Source: Calvatia gigantea
Lineage: Eukaryota > Basidiomycota > Agaricomycetes > Agaricales > Lycoperdaceae
NCBI GenBank assembly: GCA_025093985.1
Contig: JACAAK010000010.1
Location: 1,823,501 to 1,887,500 of the forward strand
Direction of reading: 5' to 3'
DNA: 64,000 bases
Shown: piece after piece, positions 1 to 10,953 of the stretch
How the letters are laid out: the number at the start of each line of letters is the position of its first letter
How positions within the stretch are numbered: the first letter of the stretch is position 1
Notes under the pieces: model-generated
Database searches by the model: none
Told to the model about the DNA's origin: nothing
The model's input: only the letters and a program-made list of their open reading frames with translations
Made by a program: the position numbers and the translations under genes

Positions 1-192
1 CAGAGGATACTTACGAACTGTACTGTACACCGTTTCCAGGTACACCAAGAACCACATTGCTGAGAGGACTGATGTGTTCCATGTCGACGACGATCGCTCA
101 ATGTCCAACCCTTTGTCTGATTGATGTGCCAAGATGTGTAGGGTTTCCACTACACGGTAAGGACATATCAGAGTGATCGAATTCTCCAGCAT
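1..192 (-). CDS. possible partial exon of a membrane protein running off the left edge
   Basis: On the minus strand a frame is open from an ATG at 192 to the window edge, and upstream of it to a TAA near 240. It contains a hydrophobic stretch reading WFLVYLETVYSTV, followed by a good donor (gtaagt) at about 14-9. The composition resembles a transmembrane helix of the multi-pass proteins common in agaricomycetes, but I could not place it in a family. An acceptor-like AG just before the open part suggests an internal exon. It is too short and incomplete to be sure it is coding. Confidence 0.25.
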   Translation of the reverse strand, partial: MLENSITLICPYRVVETLHILAHQSDKGLDIERSSSTWNTSVLSAMWFLVYLETVYSTVRKYPL

Positions 193-712
193 CTGTCCCC
201 ACAATGCCTCCAAACAAAATAAAGTGCCAAGTCTTACTTATGATCTGTCGGACACGAGGAAATATATGCATGGGGATTTACCATGCTCCGCCGACCTGCT
301 AAATCATCAATATTGTCAATCATAGGTAAATGATGACAAAGAGCTTGCAAACCAAAAAGGAAAGAAAGTGGCCAAGAATACATCTCTCACTCCGAACACA
401 AGACGCTCCATTCAGGCTGCTCGAGGCCGCTCCTCGCCCACTTAACTCCTCTCGAAAAGAGGCTCCACCACCGCAATAATTATCTTCCGCGACAAGGAGC
501 CCCCACATTGCACCATACCGTCAAGGCAGGTTCTCCCATGGGTCAGTAAAACCTTCCTGTACCCCGGCCGTTTTCTAGTTTTAAGTTTACTCTAAGTCTG
601 CTGGGCAGGCTTAGTGGGATGGCCAAACAAATTAGAAGCTATGACAAAGGCTCCACGTGCGGCCTACCCTGGACCATTTCGTCACTTGTCTGGATCCTCA
701 CATAGGATCAGA

Positions 713-717
713 TATAA
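713..717 (+). promoter_or_regulatory. TATA box of reductase copy 1
   Basis: TATAA lies in a gatataaga context about 116 nt before the ATG at 833. The same box at the same distance is conserved in the second copy (7444). Its position shows that the upstream in-frame open sequence is promoter and leader rather than an N-terminal extension. Confidence 0.5.
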
Positions 718-832
718 GATATATCTTCCAACCCAGCCCGTCCCAACCCCTCTTCCTTGGCGTCCATTGATACCTTCGATATCGCCATTTCTAACGTCCC
801 ACAAGTGTTTTTGGCCCCGATATCAGCGAAAT

Positions 833-2360
833 ATGAGTACCACAAAGTCGGATGTCCCGTTCCGTAACATAATTGCCCCCGGAACCCAGTTCGAGCCCGA
901 GGCCGGTAAGTTCTACGGATGCATTACTCTTCAATATCATCCCATATTCAATATTATCTGAAAGATCGTTACCATCTTTATGTCTCTCTCGCTTGCCGTG
1001 CGTTGAGTGGACCTTGGTGTTGTTAAGACTGACGCCAACTGCTTCTGAATGCAGCCTGGGCCACCAGAACCATCATCATGCGCAAGCTCAAAGGTCTCGA
1101 AGACTTCGTTGGTAGGTACCCCTCTTTCTTTCCGTTTCATCCTGTGCCATCTCCCTACTCCGTCCTATCTCATCATTGATGAGTGAAATCGCAAGGAGAT
1201 GCCAAAGTGTTCAATCAAACACTTCGTTGTCCATCTTATACTTATATGGTCCATGTGTCTTTTAGGGATGAGCGTAGTCTCTCCGCGTATGGGTGCACTT
1301 GGTTGGGCCTTCGCCGACGTCGACCCTTTTCCGGGGGCTGATGTTGACACCGTTAACGGTGCTCAGCACATGAGAGATCTTTACCTCAGGGTCAAGCCCG
1401 ACTACTCAGGCGTGTTCGTCGCGTAATTTTGACAACTGTGTAGCGACTAAATAATTTCTTTGCCCAGATACACTGTCCCCGTCCTTTGGGACAAAAAGCT
1501 CAAGACAATCGTGAACAACGAATCCTCCGAAATCACTCGTATTCTCAACTCTGCCTTTAACCACCTGCTTCCCGCCGACAAGGCTGCCCTTGACTTCTAC
1601 CCGGAAGACCTTCGGCCGCGTATCGATGAACTCAATGCTTTAATTCATCCCAATATCAATAGTAAGTTTGCTCCTCCATGCCCTTCAAACCTTCCTTTTT
1701 GACTTTTTATGTTTCGCGGTCAATGCCCAACTACATTGACCTAATCTATTTTTGGTACCTCGTCTTAATGACCACTTATGCCGAATTCCCTTGTAGGCGG
1801 CGTCTATCGTGCAGGTCTCGCTAAAACCCAGGAAGCGTACACTCCAGCTGTACACGACGTCTTCGACGCTCTAGACAAGGTTGAGAAGCTTCTCCAGGGC
1901 AAGGATTATCTCGTTGGTGATAGGCTTACCGAAGCTGACATCCGACTCTGGGTCACCAGTTGTCAGCCCCCTTCTCCCTCCTTAATACTCCACCCTGAAC
2001 CCGCATACTTCCATATCATCAGGTTCGCTTTGACCCAGTGTATGTTGGTGTCTTCAAGTGTAACTTCCGCACTATTCGTGATGGTTATCCTGCCATTGAT
2101 CTGTGAGTACGGATTTGTCTCAAGCTAAAGTACTGAGCTAATATTATTGGTCATTAGCTGGCTTCGCAAACTCTATTGGAATAATGATGTGTTCAAGTCA
2201 TCCACTGACTTCACTCACATTAAGAATCTCTACTACTGGTCGGATGCTTCTGTATGTCGGGGACCTCTCTTTCCCATCCGTATTTTTCATGTGTTTTGCA
2301 CAGACCAACCCCACGAAAGTCATACCTATTGGACCAATTCCAGACATTCGCCCTCTCTGA
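833..2360 (+). CDS. glutathionyl-hydroquinone reductase (Xi-class GST), copy 1, probably degraded
   Basis: Members of this ECM4/GTO-related family reduce glutathionyl-hydroquinones with glutathione, usually in the cytosol, and are abundant in lignin-degrading fungi. Spliced exons give [16 protein letters not shown] with the catalytic Cys of the CPWA motif, where the Cys codon is followed by an intron. They then give [17 protein letters not shown], the VPVLWDKK...NNESSEI glutathione-binding part, and the C-terminal helical GST domain ([16 protein letters not shown]). The last exon ends IPDIRPL-stop. Two faults appear against the copy at 7564. The N-terminal segment is 21 codons shorter, and an extra base near 1959, just before the donor after ADIRLWVT, breaks the frame unless a weak upstream donor is used. 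Expression or activity is therefore doubtful. The family call is firm. Confidence 0.8.
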
Positions 2361-2867
2361 GGTCAGCCATATGTGATTATACTTCAGATGAAATACTGTC
2401 TATAACGAGCCCTGGGTTGAGCGTTTGCTAATTCTACCGCCACATGTCTCGACTAGGTGTATATATGTGATTTTGAGCCTTTAGATAAACATCCCGTGAA
2501 CAACGTCCAACGACTGACCTAAAATGGCGTTCTGGCCCAAGATCCCGAAACTTTAAAGGAATATTCCGCAATGATTCAATCCCTATCCCTGTAACATGTA
2601 CCTCTGAACCACTTAAAGTGCAAGTATCATGATCTGTCAGACGCTGTGAAATGCGTACATGGAGATCTCCGTTATGCCAGTCTGCTATTGATCCACCCTG
2701 CCACGTGCCGTGGACGTCAAATAGTAGGTATGGTTTCAAGGAAGACGGCTCAGTGACAACGTCCATCTGTTAGTTCTAATTTCTTCTTTGATGTTTTTGT
2801 TTCTAGCGGCTATAAATGAGTGCTGAAATTTGTGCAATCTCGCTCATCCCTCAGGCCGTTCATCATT

Positions 2868-4072
2868 ATGTCTTCCAAACTGTGAGTAGTCACACGATTC
2901 CACAACCCCATGACGGATGCCAATATGAGTTTTCTCGTTAGGCCTTTGAAAGTTCGCGTTGATATTCGGGACATTTGGAATGCAAAGGATAAAGACCTTC
3001 GTCTTGCCGTTGAGGACCTTGCGAAAGTTCTCGGGTATACGATTGAACCAGAGGTCGAGTGGCTTGATTTGTGGGCCAGCACTAGTGCCGGTTTTCCCGA
3101 TAACAACACCTTCATTCCATCGATCGCGCTGCTTTGTGGTATCCTGGTACCGGCAACTTGCAGCAAGAGTTGAACGAGATAGCCAGAGTGAATGGACCGA
3201 AGAATTACTTGAAAACCTTAAACAAGCGCGCAGCGGCCACTCCAGTATTCTTTGGGTTCAGGTTTGTGTCATTACAACTTCAGCAGATTGGGGCTGGTTT
3301 CACAAGTCTGTTTTCAGCCATCAGCTTCTACCACCAATATCGTTCAGAGTAGATGGGATAAAGTCTTGAAGAAGTTCTACATGGAAGTTCCAAAAAATGT
3401 GAACCCACAAATGTCAGGGGTTGACTATGACTTCGAGCGCGATTTTGATGGATTCTTCTCGGCAGGACCCACGCCTGTTGTTGAGGATCTCCCAGGTTCC
3501 GTCATGGAGGAACCACGCATCGAAGGTGATACAGGAGATTGGGCTGACATCGTTGTCGAAACGCACAAGGCACCAGGACCGCCACCTGCTGCACCTGCCA
3601 AGGCTGCACCTATCCCGAAACCAATGCGGATGCCCACAGTCGAGACCACTCCTCGTCCATCCGATCTCCTGAAGAATCTTGCTCCCCACTACCTTATCTT
3701 CAATTCCAGTGCTTTCCCTGCATGGATTCAATGCAGCTATGAACCTACCTTAAACTTTCTCGTCGAATACTTGAACAGACACGGGAAGACAAATACCAAC
3801 GATAGCCTAAGAGTATGTTGTTTGATGTTCGCATATTTCTCGTACTGACCAAGGTTTGATAGAGGCAGATATATAAGGTTGAGCTTCGAGAATCTAATTT
3901 TTGTCACAGCCTTCGAGACTCCATGATTATTGACTTGCACATGAACTACCGTGGACAACAAAGCATCAATCCTACATTGATCCTTTCTTTGATAGAGGGC
4001 GTCCTTGGCTATAAGAGAGTAGACTTTAGTGACGGTTGCTGGATCTTCCGCCACGAGACAGGTTTTATTTAG
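2868..4072 (+). CDS. hypothetical protein, several exons, no family recognised
   Basis: The start is an ATG whose first exon encodes MSSKL and joins an acceptor at 2941 to give LKVRVDIRDIWN. Later exons contain a Pro/Ala-rich linker (PPPAAPAKAAPIPKP) and then a segment beginning DLLKNLAPHYLIFN. The last exon starts at about 3863 and ends HETGFI-stop. A frame change between about 3035 and 3170 can be absorbed by a longer intron of roughly 134 nt (donor gtatac after VLG, acceptor gcaag before VERDSQ). A one-base lesion is the alternative. I see no signal peptide, membrane segment or catalytic motif. It sits between the two reductase copies, beside a dead kinase. It may be lineage-specific. Confidence 0.5.
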
Positions 4073-4460
4073 CCTGCAGTGTAGCGACGATTATGACCAA
4101 TACTTAACTGCACTGGTGACGCGAGATACTTTATCTTTGCAACGTCAGCAGTCCAAACAGCTTGCTTTAAATATCTAGAGCCCTCAGAATCAGACCAAGA
4201 TCAGCCATGGAACGTGATCAGCAGGGATAGACCAACTTTGCACACTCAAATAGCTGTTGGTCACCCGGTGGCAGTATGTTCAGGATCTTTGGCCAACTCA
4301 TAATCTAGTAGCTGCTGTAGGGTGAACCAGGACGAGGCATGAAGACTTCGCAAACTGTAGTCACGGAGGAAGGAAAGAGTTGGATGTATTTTCCCCGAGG
4401 AACCCGGAGCAAACAATCTACCAAAGCCACAGGCAATTACAGGAGCAATTGATAAAACGG

Positions 4461-6770
4461 TCATGACTTCTTTGGCACGGGTATAAAACGCAATTTTTCT
4501 TTCAAAATAGTCCTTCTACTTGCAGAGAGACGCCTACCAAGTTTTAGGGCAGGCGAAGACGTGGATGAACCAGTTTTGTTCCGCTTGCTACGCCGGAGCT
4601 CACCAACCTCACTAGTCCTTTCCAAGGGGTGCGAATGTTTCTGTGATGTAGTCGAGCGACTACTAGTTGGAGTATCTGGTGCATCACGTTCGATCTGCTC
4701 CACAACCTCCCAGAGTCGGGGCTTGTCGCCACGCTTTGACGACCAATCTTTGTCGGGGCAACGAAGGGCTTCGCGAAACCTTTCCAGAATCCTGTCATGG
4801 TCGGGGACCTCAGACAATTGGAGTCCCCCCAGAGCGGGATCCTGATTCTGGGCAAGCTTGGCCTCCCACAAATCAGGCATAACGCATCATCTTGCAGAAG
4901 GCGTAAATGAGGCTTGAAAATGCAGGATTCTCCGGAAACATTATGAATGGTTCATCAGTAAGGTGTGCGAGCTTGTGACGTCCACCCCGCTTGCTCAATG
5001 CATTGTATTCCGTCAGACAAAGGGCAGCATCTGGTAGATCACCGTATTCGTGGTCGAGGTAGTTGAGCGCATTCTCGAATGCAACCCAGAATACGGACTG
5101 GAGGTCATCAAGAAGTGAATGTCGCTTCCCTGAAAACCTCAGAAGAGCAGCAGACAGTATAAGCCCATGTGCCCTACACAGACATGAGAAGAAGTAACGG
5201 GGAGAAAGACAGAGACTTACCGTGCGGTCATAGGCCCTGGGGTGTTTTCGGGGTTCCTTTCCTTCCAAGGGGTCCTTTTTTGCAAACTCCCAGTCTATCA
5301 AGACCCCTCCGCCGCCCGGAGTGATCATGATATTTGCAGAGCTTACAGTCGCGATGGAGGTAACGACATCGAGCCCAAGCAGTTCGGAGAGCTGCGATCA
5401 AATTCCAAGTCAGGAACAGAAACATGTACCTCGTAGGACACACACCTTCAATGACATCCGCAGGAACATGCGTCAATTCCTTTGCGTCGGCAAACGTCTT
5501 AAGTGGCTTTCCGACATCCTCCTCGATGAAGCGGTAGTGTACGCGTGGAATAAGCTTGGTTTTCGGTCCGACTCTCCACTCCTTGTTGGCATGTTTGTCG
5601 GCTAGAGTGCAATGGTACTCCCCTTGGATGTCACCTCCTGACAAGACCCTCGGGATATGAGGAATCCAGGTTCTCATTCAGTTCGGCGAGAATGCCCCAT
5701 TCCGCGGTGATCCCTGGCAAGTCTGCCATCCATCCATCCTTCATGAAGTGATATTGGGGTGTGTTTTCGTTGCGAACCCTGACAACGCGGCGTCCCCGAC
5801 TCACGAGTGACTCTGTGTGAGGCAGAACCCCCTCTAGGCTGACTTTGATGTGTTCTAATGGAGGGCTGTTGGCAGGCACCTGAACCACCATTCGGTCACG
5901 GTCAACGGTCATGTCAACTCCTCTTTGGCTGGGTGTCATGTTGTTGAAGCGATGGAGAAACTCAGTGAGATATGGATGTGCGTGATAATCGAAGGCCTCT
6001 GAGACAAGAACACCAGCCCTGTCAGCGCGAAACAGGCGTGCAATATGGCCATCCATGAAGATCGAGAAGGCATGTGTCCTGAACGAATAGGAAAGCATTT
6101 CACTTAACATTGCTGCAATCTGTCCCTGTGTCACTATGTGTGCAGTACTCTCGAAATGGGCATCAGGTCCGTCGGGTTTGTCGCAGAATGGGTCGTGGTT
6201 GCCCTACTTGAGTTCGAAAGGGAGGAGGAGCTCAGAAATATATGTCGGCGAAGGGGCCGATTCCTTGCCCGGCGTCTCAGAATAGGTCGGGTCGTCCTGA
6301 TCTTCGAGGTCGAAGTCGGAAGGATAGGTAGAGATGTCAGGCTTCCACATCTTGTAGTAAGGAGCATTGTCATCTGGATTATTGCTAGTGTCTACGAATT
6401 GCAAGTCCTTCAAGCCCAAGGATTCAAGCGCGTCAATCTCGAGCACGGTGAGCCAGAACGGAATCCGAAAGCCTGAGTGTCACCAATAGAGGATACATAT
6501 CCGCCTCTTCTCCGTCACTGGGGATGCGACTGAAAACATCAGGCCGAGGAGTAGGACAAACATCTAGGCGGGGAAGGAGATCCAGAAAGCTGGAAATTGG
6601 GAAGGGGCCAACCCAGCGACCACGCGTCTCCCTCGCGAACTGTCTTTGTGCCTTCTTTGCCTTAGCAACGAGTACGTTAAACGCTAAGTCCTGATCTTTT
6701 GTATACTGTAGGCGTGCTTGCCATTTAGTCGGAAACAGAGAAAGATAATCGATAAGCGCTGAGCGCTGAG
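4461..6770 (-). pseudogene. FunK1-type fungal protein kinase, broken
   Basis: FunK1 kinases are an expanded kinase-like family of mushroom fungi. The recognisable order is an N-terminal block (RGRWVGPFPISSFLD, EEADMYPLL), a middle region (LQFVDTSNNPDDNAPYY, HDPFCDKPDG), IPRVLSGGD, then YLHRD, NIMITPGGGG-VLIDWEFAKK (catalytic loop and DFG-like site), the GTWAY and FSGKRHSLLDDLQSVFWV block, and a basic Ser-rich tail ending IPVPKKS. The reading frame is destroyed. There is an in-frame TAG at 6204-6206 after LLLPFELK. Frame shifts occur near 5655 (before IPRVL), at about 5347 (one extra base right after HRD), at about 5157 (one extra base after GTWAY), and another near 4880 before PDLWEAK. Ordinary introns do not repair these. 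The 5' end is uncertain. Confidence 0.8.
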
Positions 6771-7443
6771 CGCCCAAACCCAATGACCTGAAATTGTGCC
6801 CAACTTGTGACCCAGCGGAGTGTGCTGATGTTGAAATTTGAAATGTTGAAACTTTGATCAGATGATGTGCCACGAAGCCTAACCCAAAACGGAAGATGGC
6901 ATTCATCAAAGAACTGGAAAACTTTTTTAACTTTTGGGGGTCGAGGAACAATTACGCTGTTTCTAATCAATGAAGAGTCTAACGACAGCCACACCCCAAA
7001 AGCCGCCGTGTGTTTCTGAGCAAAGTTGGATGCCATTTACTCCTGGTAGTGTGAATGAGTTATTGCTGATAGCAAGCGCTGATGACAAAGAACGGCATAC
7101 GAAAAAGGAAAAACTGCGTGGTACGTCTCGCTTCAATCCATTCATGTTGCTCGGGGTCGGTCCTTACTCACCCAACTGCTCTTGCAAAGACGCCTCACCA
7201 CCTGGAACGCCTAGAAAATAACCTTCTGCAATAAGAAAGCTCCACAATGCTCAATACCATCAGAGCAGGTTTCCCCATGGGTCAGTAAACCTCTGTCACT
7301 CCTCAGCCGTTTTGAGAGTTGTTCTAAGTTTGTTTGTCCGCTTAGTGAGGAGATTAAACAAATTAGAAATCATTACAAAGGCTTCACGTGGGACCTATCC
7401 TCAACCGATTCGTGATTTGTCTGGATTTTTACACAGGATCAGA

Positions 7444-7448
7444 TATAA
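7444..7448 (+). promoter_or_regulatory. TATA box of reductase copy 2
   Basis: TATAA lies about 116 nt upstream of the ATG at 7564, in the same sequence context as in copy 1. Confidence 0.5.
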
Positions 7449-7563
7449 GACATACCTTTCGACCCAAGCCTCCTCAGCTGCTGTTCCTCGGCATCCATTG
7501 ACACCTTGGGCATTATCTTCCCCCGCACCCCACAAACACCTTCAACTCCGATATTGGCGAAAT

Positions 7564-9189
7564 ATGAGTACCACAAGAGATGTTACGGGCCAGTCCGATA
7601 TTACCAAGATGAAACGGGAGCCAGATGGTTCATTCAAGCGGTTGGATGCCTCGTTCCGTAACACGATCGCCCCCGGGACCCGGTTTGAGCCCGAGGCCAG
7701 TAAGTTCTACGGATTGCATTACTCTTCAACATTATTCAATGCTCAATGTTATTTGAAAGGTCGTTACCATCTTTATGTCTCCCTCGCTTGCCGTGCGTTG
7801 AGTGGACCTTGATGTCATTGAACTTACACCAATTACTTCTGGATGCAGCCTGGGCCACCAGAACCCTCATCATGCGCAAGCTCAAAGGTCTCGAAGACTA
7901 TATTGGTGGGTATCTCTCCCCTCTTTCTCTTTCAACAACGCCCGTCGTATACCACCTCCCCTGCCCTGTCCTGTTTTATTGTTGATAAATGAGCTCGAAG
8001 GAGATACCACAGTGTCCGGTTAAACGCTCCACTATCCCTTTTATATCCCCTCTTTTTATATGTGTACTGATTACGTCCATGCGCCTTTCAGGTGTGACCT
8101 GTAGTCTCCCCGCGTATGGGTATGAGTGGTTGGCCCTTCGCCAACGTCGACTCCTTTCCAGGGGCTGATGTCGACACCGTCAACAATGCCCAGCACGTGA
8201 GGGACCTATACCTCAGTGTCCAACCTAACTACTCAGGCAGGTTCGTCCGTAACTTTGACATTGTATTATGCCACACGACTAGCTAACGTTATTGCCTAGA
8301 TTCACCGTCCCCATCCTTTGGGACAAAAAACTCAAGACAATCGTGAACAACGAGTCCTCTGAAATCATTCGTATCCTCAACTCCGCCTTCAACCACCTCC
8401 TTCCCGCCGACAAGGCTGCCCTTGACTTCTACCCGGAAGACCTTCGACCGCGTATCGATGAACTCAACGCCTGGATTTATCCTAACATCAACAGTAAGTC
8501 AATTTTTACATGCCCACTCAACCTCGTCTTTGTCCTTCATGTTTCGCAGCCGATGCCTTTATCACATTGATCTGATCCGTTGATCGCTGAACACCCATAT
8601 TAAATCTCCTTATAACAGACGGCGTCTATCGCTCGGGTTTTGCTACCACTCAAGAAGCGTATACCCTAGCCGTGCACGATGTCTTCGACGCGCTAGATAA
8701 GGTTGAGAAGCTTCTCCAGGGCAAGGATTATCTCGTCGGTGATAGGCTTACTGAAGCTGACATCCGACTTTGGGTTACCATTGTCAGTACTCTTCTCCGT
8801 TATTGATAGATATTTTACTCTAACATTTCATACCTTCCTACCATCAGATTCGCTTTGACCCGGTGTATGTTGGTCACTTCAAGTGCAACTTCCGCACGAT
8901 TCGCGATGGTTATCCTGCTATTGATCTGTGAGTACAGGTTTGTCTTGACCTCACATTGTGAAATTCCTAACGCCATTACTCATTAGCTGGCTTCGCAAAC
9001 TCTATTGGAATAACGATGCCTTCAAGTCATCCACTAACTTTGACCACATTAAGACCCACTACTACTGGTCACATCCTTCTGTATGTCGGGGATCTCTCCT
9101 TCCTATTCTTAATTTTCACACTCTTTGCATAGATCAACCCCACTAGGGTCGTACCTGCCGGACCAGTTCCACACATTCGCCCTCTCTGA
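7564..9189 (+). CDS. glutathionyl-hydroquinone reductase (Xi-class GST), copy 2
   Basis: The enzyme is the same as at 833 but has the fuller N-terminus: [25 protein letters not shown] and [10 protein letters not shown]. Exon joins are clean: 7699 to 7760 gives [13 protein letters not shown], and 7792 to 7849 gives CPWATRTL with the catalytic Cys. Then follow [21 protein letters not shown], the C-terminal GST helices ([16 protein letters not shown]), [25 protein letters not shown] and the final VPHIRPL-stop. Compared with copy 1 there is one extra base at the start of the exon encoding VSPRMG. Using the acceptor ctgtag nine bases further in restores the frame at the cost of about three residues, so this copy may still work. 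The expected role is detoxification of quinones from aromatic breakdown, which fits the nearby CYP53 gene. Confidence 0.85.
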
Positions 9190-9406
9190 GATCAATCATG
9201 TTCGATTATATTCCAAACGAAATCCTGTCCGTAACGAATCTCGGGTTAAATGTTCGCTGAATCTAACCACCGCCTATCTCAACCAAATGTAAATGTATTA
9301 GTAAATTGGTATAAATGATTGTGGCCGTAGATAAGCGTCCCGTAAATATAGTCCGATGAAGTGTACATTGTCCCAAGATAATTCTCCAGTCCAAGTTTCC
9401 GAAACT

Positions 9407-10953
9407 TTAAAGGGAAAATACCGCAAGGGCGCCCACAGTAACTGTTCCAATTGGCATCAACAATTTGTTCAATCCACCCAATGATCCCCGGGCACTCAAA
9501 GCACTGTTGGTCGCGGAGGCAGCAGGGCTTGGGGCACGGGCAGATGTGGCGGTCTTAAGAAAAAGTCAGGGTATAAATCAAAGAATTATCGAGTCGCGCG
9601 TACCTGGGAGGGATTTGATTGACTGCCACTGCTTAGGGTGGCTGAAGGTCCTTGTGATGCGGATGTAACGGCTACTAGGCCATTTCCAACGGTGCTGGTC
9701 CCGGCACAAGCCGAGCTAGCTGGGGCAGGGTGCGGGGGAGGCGTTGCGGGTTGCCCCTGGAAGAACGTCGAGGAACCATAAACTCCCATCGGCTAGAGAT
9801 GGTAAGTAAGAAATGGGGTGGATTCACGAAAAGTGATAATACCTCTCCAGTATCGGCCTTACAAGAATCAAAGCCGTTTCCATAATTACCAGGCATGTTC
9901 CATTGGCAGCCCATCACATCGTAAATATGTTGACATAGCCTTGCTGCGTTGGGGCCGGGTTTACAGGCCCTAAAACAAAACTCGGAATCGGACATAAAAT
10001 TCTGTCATTGCGGTCCCGTCAGGCAACCGCGGTCGGGATACCACACGCACTCACCGTCCACTCATGAATTTGTTGGAGCTTCCCATCAAACTGCACTTGA
10101 GAATACCAAACCGCCAACGGGATTGCCTGTTATATGATTGGTTAGGGCGCATACCAATCAACACTTGTAAGTAGTCTACTCACCATTACCATCAGCCCCA
10201 TGAGGATCGAGCTATAGATATCAGTTAGTGTCACTCGAAGCACACTGCTGCCCCAAAACTAACCTCGCCCTTGAAGACGGTAGTATCAGTAATGATTGCC
10301 ATTCGTGGTTGAACCGAAACACTTACTCCTGCGTCACCTGCGGGAACGTTAAGCCGAGTCAAGTTCCCATTTCCTTTAAAAATACATCCATGTAAGCCAC
10401 TTGCCCGTTAGGATAAATAACGGTGCACGGAAATAGCACTGACCAGTGATTTGAACAAAGTCAGGTGTCTGAATGAGATGGGCTCCGAAAATAGTCCCAT
10501 CAGGAATTAAGCGAGTTCCCCTTCCGCCCTGTGGTCAACGGTGAGCACTCTAAGCAGTGCCGAGGACCAATCATTGCGTACCTTCACACACCAAGCTACT
10601 TCTATTCTCTGGAAAGAGTAAAACCGTCAGGGATATACAAACGATGGATTGAAGTGATCACACCTCAGTGTTGCCAATGACAGAGTCTGGCCCAGGCTTT
10701 GGGGGCGCGTATAAACAGAAATCATCGATCGAATTGACTACATGAACCGCTTAGCGAGATCAAATCATAGGGGAGTGATGCCCTACTCACTAAACGCGTT
10801 CTGACACATTGAGGTCTGGCTCGTTTCCGTCCCACATTTATTTGTGCCGGCTTGGCCATCCTGAGTTTTGTCCGGCGCAGTTTCAGGGAGGAGTTGGGAG
10901 TAGGCGCAAGCGAAGTACGCGAATATCGAGATCAGTGTCTGAAGTCGGGTCAT
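9407..10953 (-). CDS. secreted macrophage-activating-glycoprotein-like protein, GPI-type tail
   Basis: The ATG at 10953 begins a signal peptide (MTRLQTLISIFAYFACAYS). The mature part matches the basidiomycete macrophage-activating-glycoprotein family: KCGTETSQTSMCQNAF, DDFCLYAPPKPGPDS, RIEVAWCVK, LDPHGADGNGNPVGGLVFSS, FMSDSEFCFRACKPGPNA, MGCQWNMPGNYG and PMGVYGSSTFFQGQP. A Ser/Thr/Ala-rich linker and a C-terminal hydrophobic stretch (VTVGALAVFSL-stop) suggest GPI anchoring at the cell surface. There are roughly nine introns, including two flanking a 6-nt exon. One extra base near 10091, within SSA-FDGKLQQIHEW, breaks the frame. Without it the family sequence reads through. The molecular function of the family is unknown to me beyond its name. 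The gene is divergent from CYP53. Confidence 0.8.
10264..10269 (-). other. 6-nt microexon (GGCGAG, Gly-Glu)
   Basis: The exon before it ends GACGCAGGA and is followed by gtaagt. An intron of about 57 nt ends in cttcaag. Then come the six bases GGCGAG, immediately followed by gttagt and an intron of about 52 nt ending tctatag before CTCGATCCTC. Inclusion gives DAGGELDPHGADGNG in frame, which matches the family motif. Skipping it would also stay in frame. Confidence 0.6.

Larger units (their letters stand above)
325..2575. repeat. copy A of a diverged direct repeat of about 2.3 kb
   Basis: This block aligns by eye with 7080-9430. Shared landmarks in the same order are a CATGGGTCAGTAAA block (536 and 7275), a gatcagatataaga TATA block (707 and 7438), every exon of the reductase gene, and a CCGAAACTTTAAAGG block after the stop (2546 and 9400). 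The copies differ by many substitutions and small indels, so the duplication is not recent. The right end of the homology lies in what is the 3' end of the glycoprotein gene in copy B. Confidence 0.75.
7080..9430. repeat. copy B of the direct repeat of about 2.3 kb
   Basis: This is the partner of 325-2575, in the same orientation, offset by about 6.75 kb. It contains reductase copy 2 with its TATA box. At the right end it includes the stop codon and last codons of the minus-strand glycoprotein gene (9407 onward). Copy A retains only this short tail of that gene, so copy B is the more complete context and probably the source. Confidence 0.75.

Noticed and set aside
614..832. In-frame open sequence before reductase copy 1 (and 7312-7563 before copy 2) as a longer or mitochondrial N-terminus
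   Set aside because: It contains the conserved TATA block, and the frame similarity between the copies follows from the duplication. The ATG at MSTT fits the family better.
3134..3352. Alternative frame (WYPGTGNLQQELNEIARV) as the coding frame of the unknown gene
   Set aside because: It does not join in phase to the downstream exon beginning SRWDKVLKKF, whereas the frame ending ILWVQ does.
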